NCBI RefSeq assembly: GCF_030687295.1
Contig: NZ_CP117425.1
Coordinates: 3,476,001 to 3,540,000 of the forward strand
Length of the DNA stretch: 64,000 bases
Source: Pseudomonas beijingensis
GTDB taxonomy: Bacteria; Pseudomonadota; Gammaproteobacteria; Pseudomonadales; Pseudomonadaceae
Direction: 5' to 3'
Made by a program: the position numbers and the translations under genes. Each line of letters opens with the position of its first letter. Position 1 is the first letter of the stretch. The notes below the pieces were generated by a model. The model ran no database searches, was not told the DNA's origin, and saw only the letters and a program-made list of their open reading frames with translations. Below are positions 48,495-57,700 of the stretch, piece after piece.

Positions 48495-49220
48495 ATGACA
48501 GATCGTCCGACCCTCCTGCCCACCATGCGTCAGGTTTCTCGCGATACCCTGCAGGATCAGATTTACCGCCAGATTCGGGAAGCGTTGATGAGCGGTCGCT
48601 TCCAGCCGGGCCAGAAGCTGACTATCCGCGGTCTTGCCGAGGCGCTGGGTTCCAGCCCGATGCCGGTGCGTGAAGCGCTCAATCGTCTCAGCGCAGAGAA
48701 CGCCTTCGAAGTCACCGAAACCTCACGTCTGCGTGTCCGCATGATGACTCCCGAACGGCTGCGCGAGATCCGCGATGCCCGGGTTGCACTCGAAGGTCTG
48801 CTGGCCGAGAAAGCGGTCCTTCTTCTCAAGGACTCCGATCTTAAAGAGATCAGTCATCTGTGCGATCAAATGCAGCAAGCCGCCGACAGCGTCGATGTGC
48901 CCCGTTATCTGTGGACCAACTTTGCCTTTCACCGGCGCATCTACGCGGTTGCGAAAGCTGAAATGACCATCGCAGCCGTGGAAAATTTTTGGCTGCACAT
49001 GGGCCCCTGCTTTGCACTTGTTGCACCCGATAAGGCGCACCTTCAGCGCTCAATGGAAGCGCACAACCGCATCGTCGAGGCTCTTGCCGAGCGTGATGGG
49101 GCTGCGGCCCGAGCGGCGGTCACCGACGACATCATGCAGGCCGCTGACTCCTTGGCGCGCCTGATCGTCAAGAACGGCCGTTCAAGGTCGTCTGTCTCTG
49201 GTGGAGTAAAAAAGGCATGA
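48495..49220 (+). CDS. GntR-family (FadR subfamily) regulator
   Basis: 241 aa. The winged helix-turn-helix is at residues 20-80 (QIREALMSGRFQPGQKLTIR, then GLAEALGSSPMPVREALNRL), followed by an all-helical FCD ligand domain whose metal-site His residues include those in NFAFHRRIY and EAHNRIVEAL. It is the first gene of the operon and overlaps the SDR gene by four bases. Confidence 0.93.
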   Translation: MTDRPTLLPTMRQVSRDTLQDQIYRQIREALMSGRFQPGQKLTIRGLAEALGSSPMPVREALNRLSAENAFEVTETSRLRVRMMTPERLREIRDARVALEGLLAEKAVLLLKDSDLKEISHLCDQMQQAADSVDVPRYLWTNFAFHRRIYAVAKAEMTIAAVENFWLHMGPCFALVAPDKAHLQRSMEAHNRIVEALAERDGAAARAAVTDDIMQAADSLARLIVKNGRSRSSVSGGVKKA

Positions 49221-50005
49221 GCGTTCTCAACCGATTGATTCCCTATACCGGTCTGCGGGTGCTGATCTCTGGCGGCGCAGCCGGGATTGGCGAAGTGCTG
49301 GCGGCGGCTTACATGGAAGCAGGTGCCAAGGTGCACGTGTGTGATGTCAGTGAAGCCGCCCTCGCAGCATTTCGCGACCGGTATCCGAGCAGTGTCGCCA
49401 CCCGTGCGGACGTGGGTGACCCGTCGCAGATCGAAGCGGTGTTCAAGGTTCAACGCGAACAGTTCGGCGGTCTTGATGTACTGATCAACAATGCCGGGAT
49501 CGCAGGTCCTACAGCGGGCATCGACGCCATCACCGACGAAGAGTGGCAGCGCACCGTCGACATCAACCTCACCGGGCAATACCGCTTTGCTCATCACGCC
49601 GTGCCGCTGCTCAAGGCGTCACCCAATGCGCACTTGATCCACATCGCTTCAGTGGCTGGCCGCTTGGGTTACGCCTGGCGCACGCCGTACGCGGCGACCA
49701 AGTGGGCCATTGTCGGTCTGATGAAGTCCCTGGCATCCGAGTTGGGCGAAAGCGATATCCGCGTCAACGCCTTGCTGCCCGGTATCGTCGAAGGTCCGCG
49801 CATGGCCGGTGTGATTCGTGCCCGCGCCGAACAAATGAATGTGCCTGAAGCCCAGATGCGCGAGGAATACCTGAAAAAGATCTCGCTCAAACGCATGGTC
49901 ACCGCCGAAGACGTCGCGGCCATGGCGTTGTTCCTATGCTCACCCGCCGCACGCAACGTGACCGGCCAGGCCATCAGTGTTGATGGCAACGTCGAGTACC
50001 TCTAA
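49217..50005 (+). CDS. short-chain dehydrogenase/reductase
   Basis: 262 aa, classical SDR. It has the nucleotide-binding GGAAGIGEVLA near residue 20, NNAG near 92, catalytic Ser in HIASVAG and YAATK near 162. It probably oxidises a hydroxy acid to the 3-oxo acid cleaved by the next enzyme; this is inferred from order, since BKACE enzymes need beta-keto acids. Confidence 0.9.
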   Translation: MSVLNRLIPYTGLRVLISGGAAGIGEVLAAAYMEAGAKVHVCDVSEAALAAFRDRYPSSVATRADVGDPSQIEAVFKVQREQFGGLDVLINNAGIAGPTAGIDAITDEEWQRTVDINLTGQYRFAHHAVPLLKASPNAHLIHIASVAGRLGYAWRTPYAATKWAIVGLMKSLASELGESDIRVNALLPGIVEGPRMAGVIRARAEQMNVPEAQMREEYLKKISLKRMVTAEDVAAMALFLCSPAARNVTGQAISVDGNVEYL

Positions 50006-50099
50006 GCGTCTCGACCTCAGCTGCAACAACGGCCGGACATTATTCGGAGCCGGGCAACCCTGACCACTTTCTCGTCAAGAACAAGAATGGAGAAGACTC

Positions 50100-51032
50100 A
50101 TGTCTAAAAAACGTCCGGTGATCATCACCTGCGCCGTCACTGGCGCCATCCATACACCTTCGATGTCGCCGCATTTGCCAATCACGCCGCAGGAAATTGC
50201 CGACGCAGCTATCGGTGCCGCTGAAGCGGGTGCATCGATTGTTCACTTGCACGCTCGCGATCCTCATGACGGCAGGCCCAGTCAAGATGTGGATTTGTTC
50301 CGCCAGTTTCTGCCGCAAATCAAGGCCAAGAGTGATGTGGTGATCAACATCACCACAGGCGGTGCGCCAACCATGGGTGTGGAGGAGCGTTTGCAGCCTG
50401 TGGCGCAACTCAAGCCCGAGTTGGCTTCGCTGAACATGGGTTCGATGAACTTCGGATTGTACGAAATGCTCGATCGTTTCACCGAGTTCAAGCACGACTG
50501 GGAGCGGCCGTACCTTGCGGAGAGCGACGATCGGATTTTCCGTAATACCTTCCGCGACATTGCTCATATCCTCAACACCTGTGCTGAAAACCGCACCCGC
50601 TTTGAAATTGAATGCTACGACATCGGCCACCTGTATACCGCTGCGCACTTCCTGGAGCGAGGGTTGCTTAAAGCGCCGATTTTCATTCAGTCGGTGTTTG
50701 GCCTACGAGGTGGCATTGGTGGTCACCCTGAAGATCTGGCGCATATGCGCCGCACGGCTGACCGCTTGTTCGGCGATGGGTACCAGTGGTCGATACTGGG
50801 CGCCGGTCGCAATCAGATTCCCCTGGGCACGATGGGTCTGTCGATGGGCAGTCATGTACGCGTCGGGCTTGAAGATTCGCTGTGGGATGGGCCGGGCAAA
50901 CTGGCGGCGTCCAACGCCGATCAGGTCAAGCGCATTCGCACGGTGATCGAGGCGTTAGGGGGACGAGTGGCGACCCCGGATGAGGCCCGGGAAATGCTCA
51001 ACCTAAAGGGCAAGAACCAGGTCAATTTTTAA
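50100..51032 (+). CDS. beta-keto acid cleavage enzyme (BKACE, DUF849)
   Basis: A 310-aa TIM-barrel zinc enzyme that condenses a beta-keto acid with acetyl-CoA, giving acetoacetate and a CoA ester (Kce-type). The zinc motif H-x-H is in SIVHLHARDPHDGRPSQD near residue 45, and the final third has GGIGGHPEDL and LGAGRNQIPLGTMGL. Family members use many substrates (3-keto-5-aminohexanoate, dehydrocarnitine and others), so the substrate is open. Confidence 0.92.
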   Translation: MSKKRPVIITCAVTGAIHTPSMSPHLPITPQEIADAAIGAAEAGASIVHLHARDPHDGRPSQDVDLFRQFLPQIKAKSDVVINITTGGAPTMGVEERLQPVAQLKPELASLNMGSMNFGLYEMLDRFTEFKHDWERPYLAESDDRIFRNTFRDIAHILNTCAENRTRFEIECYDIGHLYTAAHFLERGLLKAPIFIQSVFGLRGGIGGHPEDLAHMRRTADRLFGDGYQWSILGAGRNQIPLGTMGLSMGSHVRVGLEDSLWDGPGKLAASNADQVKRIRTVIEALGGRVATPDEAREMLNLKGKNQVNF

Positions 51033-51088
51033 CCCCTGTTTTCAGTTGCCGGACGTCCATCTCAATAACAACAAGATAGAGGTGAAAC

Positions 51089-51967
51089 ATGCGTATCGAA
51101 ATCGTCGTCGATGTGAAGACTACGCTGGGCGAAGGTCCAGTCTGGGATGTCGAACAGCAGCGTCTGTATTGGATCGACAGTTTCGACGGTCGGGTTCTGC
51201 GTTGCACCGAGGATGGGCGCGAGCTGCGGGCCTGGGATGTCGGGCAGAAAATCGGTTCCATGGCCCTGCGCAAGAACGGCGACGCGGCGATCGTCGCCTT
51301 GCAAAACGGGCTTTATAGCCTCGACTTGCCGACTGGCGATCTTGAATTGATCATCGACCCGGAGCCAGGCCGACCGAATAATCGACTCAATGACGGCAAA
51401 GTCGACCGTCAGGGCCGATTCATTGTCGGCTCGATGGATACTCAGGAGGACGAGGCCAGTGCCAAACTCTATCGCCTCGACCCGGACCTGAGCCTGCATA
51501 CATTGGACGAAGGCATCATCGTGTCCAACGGTCCATGCTGGAGCCCGAACGGCAAAACGTTCTATTTCGCCGACACCTGGTCTGGTGAACTCTGGGCGTA
51601 TGACTACGACAATGCGACAGGGAAAGTCGCCAACCGTCGGACCTTCGCCAAGGTCGACACATCCGCCGGCGGCGCGGCGGATGGCTGCACTGTGGATGCC
51701 GAAGGCTGCCTGTGGCAGGCGTTGGTATACGCCGGAAAACTGGTGCGCTACACCCCAGACGGGCAGGTGGATCGCATCATCGATATGCCCGTGAAGAAGG
51801 TCACCAGCCTGACCTTCGGTGGGCCGAATCTGGACACGCTGTTTGTCACCTCAATGGCCAAGCCGCCGCTTCCGCGCTTTCCCGAAGACGGCCAGCAACG
51901 CGGTGCTTTGTTCGCCATCACCGGGCTGGGTGTGAAGGGCATCGCCGAAAAACGCTTTGCCAGCTGA
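51089..51967 (+). CDS. SMP-30/gluconolactonase-family protein
   Basis: A 292-aa six-bladed propeller. Conserved parts are the metal-binding Glu in LGEGPVWDV, RLNDGKVDRQGRFIVGSMD, SNGPCWSPNGKTFYFADT and DGCTVDAEGCLW. It is likely a lactonase, which suggests that the pathway starts with a sugar-like or hydroxy-acid lactone. AGGTG precedes the ATG. Confidence 0.9.
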   Translation: MRIEIVVDVKTTLGEGPVWDVEQQRLYWIDSFDGRVLRCTEDGRELRAWDVGQKIGSMALRKNGDAAIVALQNGLYSLDLPTGDLELIIDPEPGRPNNRLNDGKVDRQGRFIVGSMDTQEDEASAKLYRLDPDLSLHTLDEGIIVSNGPCWSPNGKTFYFADTWSGELWAYDYDNATGKVANRRTFAKVDTSAGGAADGCTVDAEGCLWQALVYAGKLVRYTPDGQVDRIIDMPVKKVTSLTFGGPNLDTLFVTSMAKPPLPRFPEDGQQRGALFAITGLGVKGIAEKRFAS

Positions 51968-52049
51968 TCGGCCACCAAACCGGACCTGACCGTTAAGGAC
52001 AACTGAACTCTCTTCACAGGGCGTGCGCGGCACGCCTGGAGATTCTCCC

Positions 52050-53372
52050 ATGCAAAATAATAAAAAAGCATCGCTGGGCAAGATCCATCGTTTCTCCTGG
52101 GTATCGTTACTGGTGTGCTGGTTGATCTGGATTCTCAACGCCTATGACCGCGAGATTGTGCTGCGCCTGGGGCCAACAATCTCCAAGCACTTCGACTTAT
52201 CGGCGGACGAGTGGGGCACGCTGGCCACTATCGTCATGCTCGCCCTGGCGGTCCTGGATATTCCAGGTTCGATCTGGAGTGACCGTTATGGCGGCGGTTG
52301 GAAACGGGCGCGCTTCCAGGTGCCGCTGGTCCTGGGCTACACCGCGCTTTCGTTTTTTTCCGGCTTCAAGGCGCTCAGTGGAAGCCTGGCCAGCTTCGTC
52401 GCTTTGCGGGTGGGTGTGAACCTGGGAGCCGGTTGGGGCGAACCAGTAGGCGTCAGTAACACCGCAGAATGGTGGCCGGTGGAACGCCGCGGTTTTGCTC
52501 TGGGCGCTCACCATACCGGTTACCCCATCGGCGCGATGCTCAGTGGTATTGTCGCCAGCTTCGTGATCACCACGTTCGGTGAAGAAAACTGGCGCTACGT
52601 GTTCTTCTTCGCCTTCGTGGTAGCGCTGCCATTGATGATTTTCTGGTCGCGCTACTCAACCGCCGAACGTATCACCAAGCTGTACGTGGACATCGCCGCC
52701 AAAGGCATGACCCCGCCGGACAGCACGCCCTCGACCAACGTCAAAGGCCAGGCCTGGAAAACGTTCAAGGCGACGCTCAGTAACCGCAATATTGCCCTTA
52801 CCGCCGGCAACACCATGCTGACGCAAGTGGTGTACATGGGCGTCAACATTGTCCTGCCTGCGTACCTGTACAACATACTTCACTTGTCGCTGGCCGAGTC
52901 GGCAGGAATGAGCGTGGTGTTCACGCTGACCGGCATCCTTGGGCAACTGGTCTGGCCGTCGCTGTCGGACATTATCGGTCGCCGGGTGACATTGATCATC
53001 TGCGGACTGTGGATGGCCGTCAGTGTCGGTGCGTTCTACTTCGCCAACACGACACTGATCATCATCGTCGTGCAATTGCTGTTCGGTCTGGTCGCCAACG
53101 CGGTCTGGCCGATCTACTACGCAGTTGCCTCTGATTCCGCGCAGCCTTCTGCGACATCGACCGCCAACGGCATCATCACCACGGCGATGTTCATCGGTGG
53201 CGGCATCGCACCGGTATTGATGGGGACGTTGATCAGCATGGGCGGTGGCTGGACCAGCCTCAACGGCTACACCGTGTGCTTCTTCGTGATGGCGGGCTGT
53301 GCACTGGGTGGGGCGTTCCTGCAGTTGTTTTCTCATCGGCCAGAAGTACTGGTCGCCCAGCTGGATCGCTGA
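52050..53372 (+). CDS. MFS transporter
   Basis: A 440-aa, 12-helix permease with the first-loop motif region DRYGGGWKRARF and a second-half DIIGRRVTLI loop. It resembles sugar-acid/organic-acid importers. ATG 52050 follows TGGAG and gives a short cytoplasmic N-terminus. It is in the same direction as the enzyme genes, so it probably imports their substrate. Confidence 0.88.
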   Translation: MQNNKKASLGKIHRFSWVSLLVCWLIWILNAYDREIVLRLGPTISKHFDLSADEWGTLATIVMLALAVLDIPGSIWSDRYGGGWKRARFQVPLVLGYTALSFFSGFKALSGSLASFVALRVGVNLGAGWGEPVGVSNTAEWWPVERRGFALGAHHTGYPIGAMLSGIVASFVITTFGEENWRYVFFFAFVVALPLMIFWSRYSTAERITKLYVDIAAKGMTPPDSTPSTNVKGQAWKTFKATLSNRNIALTAGNTMLTQVVYMGVNIVLPAYLYNILHLSLAESAGMSVVFTLTGILGQLVWPSLSDIIGRRVTLIICGLWMAVSVGAFYFANTTLIIIVVQLLFGLVANAVWPIYYAVASDSAQPSATSTANGIITTAMFIGGGIAPVLMGTLISMGGGWTSLNGYTVCFFVMAGCALGGAFLQLFSHRPEVLVAQLDR

Positions 53373-53441
53373 TCGTTTTGCTCCCGGCGGTCAGCACCGT
53401 CGGGATTTTCAGAGGCTGTAAAGGCCAAGAGGTTTTGTGCG

Positions 53442-54782
53442 ATGACAACCACAAGAATCATCGAAACATCTGTTCTGCCCCGAGATTCAGCAACATTAAA
53501 CAAACTGATGTTCGTCAAATTGATGCCGCTGCTGATCGCCGCCTACGTATTGAGCTTCCTCGACCGCACCAATATCGCGTTGGCCAAACATCAACTGGAT
53601 GTCGATCTGGGTATTTCTGCTGCCGCGTATGGACTGGGAGCGGGATTGTTCTTTCTCACTTATGCACTTTCGGAGGTGCCTAGCAATTTGATCATGCACA
53701 AGGTCGGCGCTCGATTCTGGATTGCACGAATCATGGTGACCTGGGGCTTGATCTCTGCAGCGATGGCCTTTGTTCAAGGTGAAACGTCGTTCTACGTCCT
53801 GCGTTTGTTGCTAGGCATCGCCGAAGCGGGCCTGTTCCCCGGTGTCATGCTGTACCTGACGTATTGGTTTGGCCGGGAACAGCGAGCCCGTGCTACCGGT
53901 TATTTTCTGCTGGGTGTGTGCTTTGCCAACATCATTGGCGGCCCGTTGGGGGCTGCGCTCATGCAGTTGGACGGCGTCTTGGGCTGGCGCGGCTGGCAGT
54001 GGATGTTCATGCTGGAGGGTCTGCCAGCCGTGTTTTTCGCCATGGTTGTGTGGAAAAAATTACCAGACCGCCCGAACAAGGCCCCGTGGCTGAGCGCCGC
54101 TGAAGCCGAGCAGATCGAGCGGGGGCTGGCAGCTGAAGCGGAGGAGGGCGCCGGTCGCGGTGGCCACTCGTTCAAACAATGTCTGACTCCGCAAATCCTG
54201 TTGGCGATCCTTGTCTACTTCTGCCATCAGATCACGGTCTATACGGTGATTTTTTTCCTGCCCGGTATCATTGGCAAATACGGTGACCTCAGCACCTTGC
54301 AGATCGGATTGCTGACTTCCTTGCCTTGGTTGGCGGCAGCGGCGGGGGCAATAGCGCTGCCTCGATTCGCCACTACACCGCAACGCTCTCGACAGATATT
54401 GGTCATGGGATTGCTGACCATGGCTGCTGGCCTGGGAATCGCCTCGCTGGCGGGACCGGTGATCAGCCTGCTGGGTTTCTGTCTTTCGGCGGTGATGTTC
54501 TTCGTCGTGCAGTCGATCATTTTTCTTTACCCGGCTTCGCGGCTAAAAGGTGCGGCGCTCGCCGGCGGCCTTGGGTTCGTCAACTCTTGCGGTCTGCTGG
54601 GCGGTTTTTTCGGGCCCTCTGTGATGGGGTTGATCGAGCAAAGTACCGGCAACGCGATGGATGGAATGAAAATCGTGGCAATCATCCTGGTGGTTGCGGC
54701 AATAGCGGCATTGCGCTTACGTCAGGGCCATGAGCGCAAGGCCGATAAGCAAAGGCTGCAAGGCCGGCGGCAGCCTGTATGA
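53442..54782 (+). CDS. MFS transporter, anion:cation symporter type
   Basis: 446 aa with the ACS-family start (LSFLDRTNIALAKHQLDVDLGISAAAYG) and RLLLGIAEAGLFPGVMLYLTYW. This family takes up phthalate, tartrate, hexuronate and similar anions. It is a second importer in the same operon, with only 69 bases between the two genes. Confidence 0.9.
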   Translation: MTTTRIIETSVLPRDSATLNKLMFVKLMPLLIAAYVLSFLDRTNIALAKHQLDVDLGISAAAYGLGAGLFFLTYALSEVPSNLIMHKVGARFWIARIMVTWGLISAAMAFVQGETSFYVLRLLLGIAEAGLFPGVMLYLTYWFGREQRARATGYFLLGVCFANIIGGPLGAALMQLDGVLGWRGWQWMFMLEGLPAVFFAMVVWKKLPDRPNKAPWLSAAEAEQIERGLAAEAEEGAGRGGHSFKQCLTPQILLAILVYFCHQITVYTVIFFLPGIIGKYGDLSTLQIGLLTSLPWLAAAAGAIALPRFATTPQRSRQILVMGLLTMAAGLGIASLAGPVISLLGFCLSAVMFFVVQSIIFLYPASRLKGAALAGGLGFVNSCGLLGGFFGPSVMGLIEQSTGNAMDGMKIVAIILVVAAIAALRLRQGHERKADKQRLQGRRQPV

Positions 54783-55027
54783 GCGTTCTCTGACTGACAT
54801 ATTGTCAGTCGCTCGGAGTGTGCTGGCACCCAGGCGCCGCAGGCATGCCGGCGTGAGTGGATGACGCACTGAGCGGCGGCAGGGCTTCAATGTGGGCTCG
54901 AGCATTACGAGCGCTAAAAATGAGGATTGGGCGGCTGCCTTGGCACCTTGTTGAAACGCGAACCCTCAAGTTTCAATAGGGCAGACGCTATGGGGCCGCT
55001 TATTTTGCCGGCGAGCAGGGCCAGGGC
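54783..55027. other. gap between convergent genes
   Basis: 245 bases with no gene seen. A short stretch around 54960-54995 (TTTCAATAGGGCAGACGC) resembles part of the att-flanking sequence near 24590 and 37050, but there is no tRNA end beside it. Confidence 0.35.
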
Positions 55028-55897
55028 TCAGGCGATGCTGATGCGGTCGTTATAGGCGTTCTGCAGCATTTTGCGCTGGTACTCGCAAGGGGTTGTACTG
55101 ATCAGTTTCTTGAAGTCGCGCAGGAAGTGCGATTGATCGGAAAAGCCCAGGTCCAGAGCCAGTTCCGAGAACGACACTTCGTGTTGGGTATTCAGGGTGT
55201 CGAGGGCTGTCTGGCAGCGGATGATCCTGCAGAAGGTCTTGGGTGACAGGCCGGTGTCCTGGCTGAACTGGCGATGGATGGTGCGACTGGTGTAGCCACT
55301 GAGGTCTTCAAGCTGCTGGATGCGCAGATCGCCACGGCGCGCGATTGCCTGCTGGATGACCATCGCGGTGAGTTTCGATGTCCTGCCCATCAGGCGTGGG
55401 GCCAGGTAGTCGTTGAACAGCTTCACCTGTTCGTGCAACTGCGGGGCTTTGACGATGCTTTCGAAAATGCGCTGGGCAAACGCAGAGACTTCCAGCAGAT
55501 CCCATTCCTGTTCGGTCAGGTCCTCAGCCAGTACGTTGATGAAACCAGGTATTACCCCCGGCGAAAAGCGCACACCGAAGTAATGATGCCCCTGGAGCAG
55601 TTCAACCCGTTGCGCCTCCAGCGGAGTGCCACAGATCCTCACACTCGGGCGTGTGGTATCACAGTCGAACACGATGTCCACGCAGCCGTCCGGCACCGCC
55701 AGCAGGTCAGCTGAGTGGGCGACATCGAAGGCATAGAAATGCGAAATCGCCGGGTGGTCGGAAGGTATTACCGAATACCGCGATGAACTGAGCACGAACC
55801 AGGGTTGTTCGTACGCGGTGCGGTGCCGTAGCGTCGGCGCGCGCAGGTTGACCATGACCGGACCCTTGAGTGGAAAAATACGCGAATAATCACGCAT
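55028..55897 (-). CDS. AraC-family regulator
   Basis: 289 aa with the DUF6597-like N-terminal domain (HSADLLAVPDGCVDIVFDCD) and a C-terminal AraC DNA-binding domain (LSGYTSRTIHRQFSQDTGLS; SELALDLGFSDQSHFLRDFK). It is divergent from the amine-oxidation cluster and probably controls it. ATG 55897 is chosen; a TTG at 55909 is possible. Confidence 0.9.
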   Translation of the reverse strand: MRDYSRIFPLKGPVMVNLRAPTLRHRTAYEQPWFVLSSSRYSVIPSDHPAISHFYAFDVAHSADLLAVPDGCVDIVFDCDTTRPSVRICGTPLEAQRVELLQGHHYFGVRFSPGVIPGFINVLAEDLTEQEWDLLEVSAFAQRIFESIVKAPQLHEQVKLFNDYLAPRLMGRTSKLTAMVIQQAIARRGDLRIQQLEDLSGYTSRTIHRQFSQDTGLSPKTFCRIIRCQTALDTLNTQHEVSFSELALDLGFSDQSHFLRDFKKLISTTPCEYQRKMLQNAYNDRISIA

Positions 55898-56044
55898 TTT
55901 TCGCGCCAACTCTTACGTGCGGGAGGGACAAGCGTCAATGTCCGAAATTTACAATACCGCCGAAAACCGCGCCCTGATACTCGACCTCGATAGCGTGGGA
56001 GCAGCGCCTACCGCAGCGATATCACCTTCAGTTCGAGAATAACT

Positions 56045-57186
56045 ATGTCAACTACTACAAAAATAGACTTCATCTACCTGTCCGAGCAGGACATGATCCG
56101 CGCTGGCGTGACCGACATGCTGGCCTGTGTGAACACCATGGAGGAGATGTTCGGCCTGTTGTACATCGGTGATTACCGCATGGCAGGCCCGAACAATGAT
56201 TCCCATGGCGCGATGGTGGTTTTTCCCAAGGATTCGCCGTTCCCGAACATGCCCAAGCCCACCGCTGACCGGCGCATGATGGCAATGCCGGCCTACCTGG
56301 GCGGCAACTTTTGCACCGCGGGCGTCAAATGGTACGGCTCCAATATCGCCAACCGCGAAAAAGGCCTGCCACGCTCGATTCTGATGTTTACCCTCAATGA
56401 CCCCGACACGGGCGCACCGCTGGCGCATATGTCCGCCAACCTGCTGTCGGCGTATCGCACCGGTGCGATTCCCGGCGTCGGCGCGCGCCACCTGGCCCGC
56501 AAGGACTCGAAAGTGGTCGGTCTGCTCGGTCCGGGTGTGATGGGCAAGACCACGCTCGCCGCATTCATCGCCGTATGCCCGCAAATCGATACCTTGAAGA
56601 TCAAGGGCCGTGGCGAGAAAAGCCTGAATGATTTTATTGCCTGGGTTAAGGAAACCTACCCACAGGTCACCACGATACAAGTGGTCGACAGCCTCGAAGA
56701 GGTGGTACGTGACTCCGACCTTGTTACTTATTGTAGCTCTGGTGAGGGTGGGCGACCCCTCAAACTACCCAATCGTCAAACGCGAGTGGGTCAAACCGGG
56801 GGCCTTCATGGCGATGCCGGCGTCCTGCTCCCTGGATGAAGGGATGGAGCGTGTCGACGTGCGCAAGGTGCTGGATAACACCGGTCTCTATGAAGCCTGG
56901 TTCGAAGAGTTGCCCAAGCCTGCGCACCACTGCGTACCGGTGATCGGCGTGCGTTTCATGGACATGATCGCCGAAGGCAAGATGCGGGCGGACGAGCTCG
57001 AAGACATCGGCAAGATCGTCGCCGGCGAAGCCCAAGGCCGTCGCAACGATGAAGAGATCATCATCATGTCGGTGGGCGGCATGCCCGTGGGAAGACGTGG
57101 CCTGGGGCACCGTGGTGTACCGCAATGCCATCGAAAAAGGCATCGGCGTGAAACTGAATCTGTGGGAAACCCCGGTGCTGCGCTGA
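56045..57186 (+). pseudogene. ornithine-cyclodeaminase-family protein (tyramine oxidase subunit B-like), two frameshifts
   Basis: A 380-residue protein of the OCD/mu-crystallin family, with NAD-binding VVGLLGPGVMGKTTLA near residue 160. The frame shifts after CSSGE near 56738 (one extra G in GAGGGTGGG) and returns as VGDPSNYPIVKREWVKPGAF, then shifts again near 57088 (extra G in GTGGGAAG) before DVAWGTVVYRNAIEKGIGVK. Removing one G at each place gives an intact protein to 57186. Two identical-type changes in one gene make sequencing error quite likely. It is probably translated with the RidA and FAD-oxidase genes. Confidence 0.82.
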
Positions 57187-57219
57187 GCCATTCCTGACCC
57201 AACTGACGAGACCTTCGAC

Positions 57220-57642
57220 ATGACAAAAATCATCAAGCTCAAGACCGGTTCCCCATTTGAAGACCAGGCCAGCTATTCGCGCCTGGTGGTGGTGGACAAC
57301 TGGATCTATGTGTCCAATACCGCTGGCCGCAATCCGCAAACCAAACTGATCCCGGAGGACATCCTCGAGCAGACGCACCAGGTCTTCGCCAACATCGAAA
57401 CCGCCCTGGCCGCCGTCGATGCAAGCCTGGCCGATGTGGTGTGCTCGCGGGTGTTCATCCAGGACCCCAAGGATGTGCCGGCAGTCATGACCCTGATCGG
57501 CGAGAAGTTTCGCGGCGTCGACCCGGCCAGTACGGTCACGTGCCCGCCGTTGGGTTCGACGGTCTACAAGGTGGAACTGGAAGTGACTGCCTATCGCAAC
57601 GCCTCCAAGGCGCAAGTCGAAGTCATTCGTCTGTCGCAGTAA
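57220..57642 (+). CDS. RidA/YjgF-family protein
   Basis: A 140-aa trimeric-fold protein that in this family removes reactive enamine/imine intermediates. Characteristic parts are FEDQASYSRLVVVDNWIYVS and VCSRVFIQDPKDVPAVM with the family Arg. It sits between the OCD-like and FAD-oxidase genes, which fits imine release from amine oxidation. Confidence 0.92.
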   Translation: MTKIIKLKTGSPFEDQASYSRLVVVDNWIYVSNTAGRNPQTKLIPEDILEQTHQVFANIETALAAVDASLADVVCSRVFIQDPKDVPAVMTLIGEKFRGVDPASTVTCPPLGSTVYKVELEVTAYRNASKAQVEVIRLSQ

Positions 57643-57700
57643 ACCATTACACGGCCGTGCGCTTGCGCGGCCAACCTCCATTGCTTATCGAGTCTTGATC

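Noticed and set aside
54955..55000. Possible fourth island border (TTTCAATAGGGCAGACGC resembles the att flank)
   Set aside because: Only a short, partial similarity and no tRNA 3' end or terminator beside it; this could be chance.
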